Part shown: positions 31,640 through 35,711 of the stretch, one piece after another
Layout of the letters: every line of letters begins with the position of its first letter
How positions within the stretch are numbered: position 1 is the stretch's first letter
From: Hymenobacter sp.
GTDB lineage: Bacteria; Bacteroidota; Bacteroidia; Cytophagales; Hymenobacteraceae
Direction: 5' to 3'
NCBI GenBank assembly: GCA_028288445.1
Contig: JAQBNT010000269.1
Location: 1 to 35,711, forward strand
DNA length: 35,711 nucleotides
Translations under genes and position numbers: made by a program
Notes under the pieces: model-generated
The model's input: only the letters and a program-made list of their open reading frames with translations
Databases searched by the model: none
Told to the model about the DNA's origin: nothing

Positions 31640-32683
31640 TTACTCAACCCGGTATTTCCGGCTGATTTCGTCGTAAATTAACAACAAGTCGTTGGCCTTT
31701 CCCTGTTTGTCGAAAATGGATTCCCAGGTGTTGAGCGGCTCCCAGATGAAGCTGCCACGGCCTTTGCCGCCCGGCAGGTTGAAAGCAATGTCGTTGACCT
31801 CGCGCTTGCGCTCCGAGTATTCGACCACCACAATGTCCTGCGGGTATTTTTTGGCCAGCGCCGTCAGGTTGTTTTTAAGGTCTGGGATGGTGCCGTGCCA
31901 CTTCGGATAATACGACTCGCCAATCACATCGAACTCCACCTTGCGCGCAACCATGTGGTCGAGCCACAGGGTAGACTTCAAATTCTGGCCGCCCAGGGCA
32001 ATGTGCATCATCACCAGCGCGGTGGGCGTGGTTTCGCGCACGGCGCGGGCCCCGGCTTTGGCCAGGCCGGCCAGCACGTCGAAGCGGGCGAGGCTGTCGG
32101 CTTTGTCCACGTCGCCGTCGGGCCAAATCATGCCGTGGTTGATTTCGTTGCCTACCTGCACCATGTCGGGCGGCGTGCCCTGGGCTTTCAGCGCCTGCAA
32201 TACCTCCGTGGTGTAGTTGTGCACGGCGGTTTCCAGGGCCGCGCCGGTCAGGTTTTTCCAGGCCAAGGGCTTGAACTGCTTCTGCGGGTCGGCCCAAGTA
32301 TCGGAGTAGTGGAAATCGAGCAGCAGCTTGAGGCCTGCCTGTTTCACCCGCTTGGCCATGGCCAGGGTGTGCGGCAGGTCGCAGAAGCCTTTGCCAGGCG
32401 AGTAGCCGCTGTCGGCCGCCGGGTTGTTGAAAATCCGCAGGCGGATGTAGTTGAAGTGGTGGTCTTTCAGAATCTGGATAGCGTCCTTCTGCACGCCCTT
32501 GTCCGAAAACTTGACGCCACGGGCTTCCAGCTGCGGCAAAAAGGAAATGTCGGCCCCCAGCACTTTGCCCAGCCGGGCCTTGCGTGGAGTGGGCGGCGTT
32601 GTTGCGGCGGCGCTGCTCAAGCCAGCCAGCACCAACAGGCCAATGCCAGCCGAGCGGCGCAGAGTATTCAAACGAAGCGACAT
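31640..32683 (-). CDS. GH53 arabinogalactan endo-beta-1,4-galactanase
   Basis: A 347-residue secreted glycoside hydrolase with a signal peptide (RSAGIGLLVLAGLSSAAA). The GH53 TIM barrel shows VLGADISFLPQLEARGVKF at the start, FNYIRLRIFNNP, LKLLLDFHYSDTWADP, VQVGNEINHGMIWP (catalytic acid/base Glu180) and IVVVEYSE (nucleophile Glu288), plus GSFIWEPLN near the end. It cleaves beta-1,4-galactan side chains of pectin. No susC/susD-like genes lie around it, so it is not in a typical polysaccharide utilisation locus here. Its stop is 22 nt before the MerR start on the same strand. Confidence 0.93.
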   Translation of the reverse strand: MSLRLNTLRRSAGIGLLVLAGLSSAAATTPPTPRKARLGKVLGADISFLPQLEARGVKFSDKGVQKDAIQILKDHHFNYIRLRIFNNPAADSGYSPGKGFCDLPHTLAMAKRVKQAGLKLLLDFHYSDTWADPQKQFKPLAWKNLTGAALETAVHNYTTEVLQALKAQGTPPDMVQVGNEINHGMIWPDGDVDKADSLARFDVLAGLAKAGARAVRETTPTALVMMHIALGGQNLKSTLWLDHMVARKVEFDVIGESYYPKWHGTIPDLKNNLTALAKKYPQDIVVVEYSERKREVNDIAFNLPGGKGRGSFIWEPLNTWESIFDKQGKANDLLLIYDEISRKYRVE

Positions 32684-32747
32684 AGTAGTATGGGAGATTG
32701 TGCTGCCTGAGAAGCTGTTCGAGTTAGTTACAAGGCCGTCACAACGG

Positions 32748-32832
32748 CGTAGAGACGCATAATTGCGTCTCGTCGTTGAACGGTAATCGTGCAGGCGATG
32801 CAGACGACGAGACGCAATTATGCGTCTCTACG
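32748..32832. repeat. Perfect 29-bp inverted repeat (AGAGACGCATAATTGCGTCTC family)
   Basis: 32748-32776 and 32804-32832 are perfect reverse complements (29 bp) around a 27-nt loop. Each arm is itself palindrome-like (GAGACGCATAATTGCGTCTC), so several alternative hairpins are possible. It lies in the 319-nt divergent gap between the GH53 and alaS starts (32684-33002). The longest alaS frame begins inside this repeat and is rejected. Confidence 0.95.
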
Positions 32833-32931
32833 GCCACCGGCCACCAACACAAATAGCTTCTGAAAAAGCAGGCCCGCGAAGGACCCGCAAGATACGGGCA
32901 GCCGGGCAACCGCGTCAGGGGGGCGTTTTGT

Positions 32932-32939
32932 TACCTTTG
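32932..32939 (+). promoter_or_regulatory. Bacteroidota -7 box for alaS
   Basis: TACCTTTG matches TAnnTTTG exactly and lies 63 nt before the alaS ATG at 33003, leaving a leader of about 55 nt. The -33 region has no clear TTG. Confidence 0.6.
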
Positions 32940-33002
32940 TGGCACTGGCCCCGTGGCAAAACCAATTCTTTGCCGGATGCGGGCCGTTTTCTTCGCTTTT
33001 CT

Positions 33003-35684
33003 ATGTCACTCCCCACCGCTTCCGCTGTCCGCCAGCAGTTCCTCGATTTCTTCGCCTCCAAAGGCCACCACATCGTGCCCTCGGCCCCGATTGTGGTGAA
33101 GGACGACCCCACGCTGCTGTTCATCAACTCGGGCATGGCCCCGTTCAAGGACTATTTCCTGGGCAACAAGCCCGCGCCCTACAAGCGCATCGCCGACACC
33201 CAGAAGTGCCTGCGCGTGAGCGGCAAGCACAACGATTTGGAGGAGGTAGGCTACGACACCTACCACCACACCATGTTTGAGATGCTGGGCAACTGGTCGT
33301 TTGGCGACTACTTCAAAACCGACGCCATTGCCTGGGCCTGGGAACTGCTGACCGAGGTGTACAAGTTGGAGAAAGACCGGCTTTACGTCACCTATTTCGA
33401 GGGCGACCAGGCCGACGGCACCGGCCCCGACACCGAAACCCAGAACCTCTGGCGCACCTACACCACCGACGACCGCATTCTGCCCGGCAACAAGAAGGAC
33501 AACTTTTGGGAAATGGGCGACACCGGCCCCTGCGGCCCGTGCACCGAAATCCACATCGACCTGCGCTCCGACGAGGAGCGCGCCGCCACGCCCGGCCGCG
33601 ACCTCGTGAACGCCGACCATCCGCAGGTGGTGGAAATCTGGAACAACGTGTTTATGGAATTCCAGCGCCTGGCCGACAAGTCCCTCATCAAGCTGCCCGA
33701 GCAGAGCGTGGACACCGGCATGGGCTTCGAGCGCCTGATGATGGCCGTGTCGGGCGTGAAGTCGAACTACGATACCGACGTTTTCCAGCCGCTCATCCAG
33801 TTCATCGCCAAGGAAGTAGGAGTGGAGTACCACGGCACCGCGCCCGCCAAGGTAACGGACCAGCCGACCACGGAAAACGAGAAAACGGACATCGCCATCC
33901 GCGTCATCGCCGACCACATCCGCACCATCGCCTTCACCATTGCCGACGGCCAGCTGCCCAGCAACGTGAAGGCCGGCTACGTCATTCGCCGCATTCTGCG
34001 CCGCGCCGTGCGCTACGCCTTCTCGTCGCTGAACCAGAAGCAGCCCTTCCTATATAAGCTGGTGCCCGTGCTGGCCGAGCAGATGCGCAATATTTTCCCC
34101 GAGCTGAAAGCCCAGACGGCCTTTGTACAGCGCGTGATTGAGGAGGAGGAAATTGCCTTCCTGAAAACGCTGGAAACCGGCCTGCGCCGGCTGGATGCGC
34201 TGGAAGAAAGCACGCGAACCAACGGCGGCGTTATCGACGGCAAAACCGCATTTGAGCTGTCCGACACCTTCGGCTTTCCGCTTGACCTCACCGCCCTCAT
34301 CGCCCGCGAAAAGGGCCTGACGGTGGATGAGGAAGGCTTCAAAAAGGAGTTGGAGCAGCAGAAAAGCCGCAGCCGCAACGCCCAGGAAACCGAGCAGAGC
34401 GACTGGGTGACCGTGACCGAGCACGACGCCCCGAACGTTTTCGTGGGCTACGACCAGGACGAAGCCACGGCCCGCCTGCTGCGCTACCGCAAGACCACGG
34501 CCAAGGGTAAAACCGAATACCAGCTGGTATTCGACCAAACCCCGTTCTACGCCGAAAGCGGTGGCCAGATTGGCGACACCGGCTACCTGGAATCGACCCT
34601 GAGCAAAGTGCGCGTGATTAATACGAGCAAGGAAAACGACCTCATCATCCACACCACGCTGGAGCTGCCGCAGGAGCTGACCGAGGAATTCCTGGCCCGG
34701 CCCGACGCCGCCCGCCGCGCCCTCATCAAGAACAACCACACCGCCACCCACCTGCTGCAAGCCGCCCTGCGCGAAATCCTGGGCAGCCACGTTCAGCAGA
34801 AAGGCTCGCTGGTAAATGAGAAGCTGCTGCGCTTCGACTTCTCGCACTTCACCAAGGTTTCGGACGAGCAGTTGCGCGAGATTGAGCAACTGGTGAATGC
34901 GCGCATCCGCCAGCAGATTCCGCTCGATGAGCGCCGTAATGTGCCTATTGCCGAAGCCAAAAACCTGGGCGCGATGGCGCTGTTCGGCGAGAAGTACGGC
35001 GACTTCGTGCGCGTTATCACCTTCGACCGCGATTATTCGGTGGAACTCTGCGGCGGCCTGCATGTGGCCAACACCGGCAGCATCGGTTACTTTAAAATCA
35101 CGACGGAAAGCGCGGTGGGCGCGGGCGTGCGCCGCATCGAGGCCGTGACGGCCGGCGCGGCCGAAGCCTACGTGGACCAGCAGCTCGACCTGCTGGCCCA
35201 GGTGCGCGAAACCCTCGGCAACCCCCAGCACCTGCTCACCACTTTGGAAAAGCAGGGCGAGGAAATGGCCACCCTGCGCAAGCAGATTGAGCAGTTCGGC
35301 CAGCAAAGCATCAACCAGCAAAAAGACCAGCTGGTGGGCCAGGTGAAGGCGCTGAACGGCGTGAATTTCCTGGCTGCCCAGGTGCAGGCCGGCAGCGCCG
35401 ACGCGCTCAAAACCCTGGCCTTCAACCTGCGCCAGGCCGTGCCCAACCTCGTGCTGGTGCTCGGCGCAGAAGTAGACGGCAAGCCCCAGCTGGCCGTGAT
35501 GCTGGCCGACGAGATTGCCCAGGCCGGCAAGCTCAACGCCACCACGCTGGTGCGCGAGCTGGCCAGGGAAATCCAGGGCGGCGGCGGCGGGCAGCCGTTC
35601 TTCGCCACGGCCGGCGGCAAGAACGTGGCCGGGCTGGCCGCCGCCATTGCCAAAGCCGAAGCAGCGGTTGCGGCGGGATTGTAG
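33003..35684 (+). CDS. alaS: Alanine--tRNA ligase
   Basis: An 893-residue class II aminoacyl-tRNA synthetase. The catalytic core shows FINSGMAPFKDYFLG, TYHHTMFEMLGNWSFGDYF (motif 2 region) and GDTGPCGPCTEIH. The editing domain has the zinc-binding NHTATHLLQ (HxxxH) with CGGLHVANTG later, and the C-terminal C-Ala domain ends GGGGGQPFFATAGGKN. All conserved residues I look for are present. The start MSLPTASAVRQQFLDFF matches homologues; the longer frame begins inside the 32748-32832 repeat. Only 27 nt of downstream sequence are in the window. Confidence 0.97.
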   Translation: MSLPTASAVRQQFLDFFASKGHHIVPSAPIVVKDDPTLLFINSGMAPFKDYFLGNKPAPYKRIADTQKCLRVSGKHNDLEEVGYDTYHHTMFEMLGNWSFGDYFKTDAIAWAWELLTEVYKLEKDRLYVTYFEGDQADGTGPDTETQNLWRTYTTDDRILPGNKKDNFWEMGDTGPCGPCTEIHIDLRSDEERAATPGRDLVNADHPQVVEIWNNVFMEFQRLADKSLIKLPEQSVDTGMGFERLMMAVSGVKSNYDTDVFQPLIQFIAKEVGVEYHGTAPAKVTDQPTTENEKTDIAIRVIADHIRTIAFTIADGQLPSNVKAGYVIRRILRRAVRYAFSSLNQKQPFLYKLVPVLAEQMRNIFPELKAQTAFVQRVIEEEEIAFLKTLETGLRRLDALEESTRTNGGVIDGKTAFELSDTFGFPLDLTALIAREKGLTVDEEGFKKELEQQKSRSRNAQETEQSDWVTVTEHDAPNVFVGYDQDEATARLLRYRKTTAKGKTEYQLVFDQTPFYAESGGQIGDTGYLESTLSKVRVINTSKENDLIIHTTLELPQELTEEFLARPDAARRALIKNNHTATHLLQAALREILGSHVQQKGSLVNEKLLRFDFSHFTKVSDEQLREIEQLVNARIRQQIPLDERRNVPIAEAKNLGAMALFGEKYGDFVRVITFDRDYSVELCGGLHVANTGSIGYFKITTESAVGAGVRRIEAVTAGAAEAYVDQQLDLLAQVRETLGNPQHLLTTLEKQGEEMATLRKQIEQFGQQSINQQKDQLVGQVKALNGVNFLAAQVQAGSADALKTLAFNLRQAVPNLVLVLGAEVDGKPQLAVMLADEIAQAGKLNATTLVRELAREIQGGGGGQPFFATAGGKNVAGLAAAIAKAEAAVAAGL

Positions 35685-35711
35685 TCGCGCCGATTGAATA
35701 AAATACGATGC

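Noticed and set aside
32820..33002. N-terminal extension of AlaS
   Set aside because: It starts in the 32748-32832 repeat and crosses the promoter box at 32932; homologues start at the 33003 ATG.

Overview
The window looks like chromosomal DNA of a high-GC member of the Bacteroidota, most likely Hymenobacter or a close relative. Reasons: strong GC bias in coding regions; a type IX secretion (T9SS) sorting tail on a delta-60 repeat protein; lipoprotein and TonB-type periplasmic proteins; -7 boxes of the Bacteroidota TAnnTTTG type (best at 32932-32939 before alaS and 19581-19588 before an MpaB-like gene); few Shine-Dalgarno sequences; and several families of short palindromic intergenic repeats. 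I assign 30 protein-coding loci, one of them apparently broken. I see no rRNA, tRNA, CRISPR array or classical insertion sequence.

Layout. 85-1267: azoR and a divergent HxlR-type regulator around a palindrome. 1287-10464: a minus-strand block with the components of a MoxR/SWIM/DUF5691/DUF5682 gene set (DUF5682 at 1287-3623, MoxR ATPase at 6007-7092, a fused SWIM-DUF5691 protein at 7276-10464). It is interrupted by a thioredoxin-reductase-like flavoprotein, a 21-nt periodic array and two AT-richer small genes. The VWA protein I would expect with this set is not in the window. 10615-13531: an Imm51-like protein, a DASH cryptochrome, a coiled-coil membrane protein and a divergent lipoprotein. 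13597-17271: a very large DUF4145/HEPN-like + Cas4/RecB-like nuclease + SF1 helicase protein. 17309-22032: a minus-strand run of tandem FKBP lipoprotein, DUF2809, MpaB-like oxygenase and an RND/MMPL exporter. 22359-24675: ankyrin protein, small Cys/His-rich secreted protein, a second 21-nt periodic array, a winged-helix protein and a gene with an in-frame amber codon. 24802-27426: thyA, two TonB-C-like paralogues and a PabC-like enzyme. 27523-35684: delta-60/T9SS protein, dprA, merR, GH53 galactanase and alaS.

The most unusual content is two intergenic arrays (4690-4899 and 23236-23508). Both are built from exact 21-nt steps (two DNA helical turns, or seven codons), each step having a conserved part of about 9-10 nt and a variable remainder, but their consensus sequences differ. 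They are AT-richer than their surroundings, open in several reading frames on both strands, and I do not recognise them as any named element. One of them, with its neighbouring winged-helix gene, lies between two related copies of a gene-end-plus-terminator sequence.

Housekeeping genes (thyA, dprA, alaS, pabC-like) are intact by their motifs. Start codons were moved inward in several genes where the longest reading frame ran into repeats or non-coding upstream DNA.
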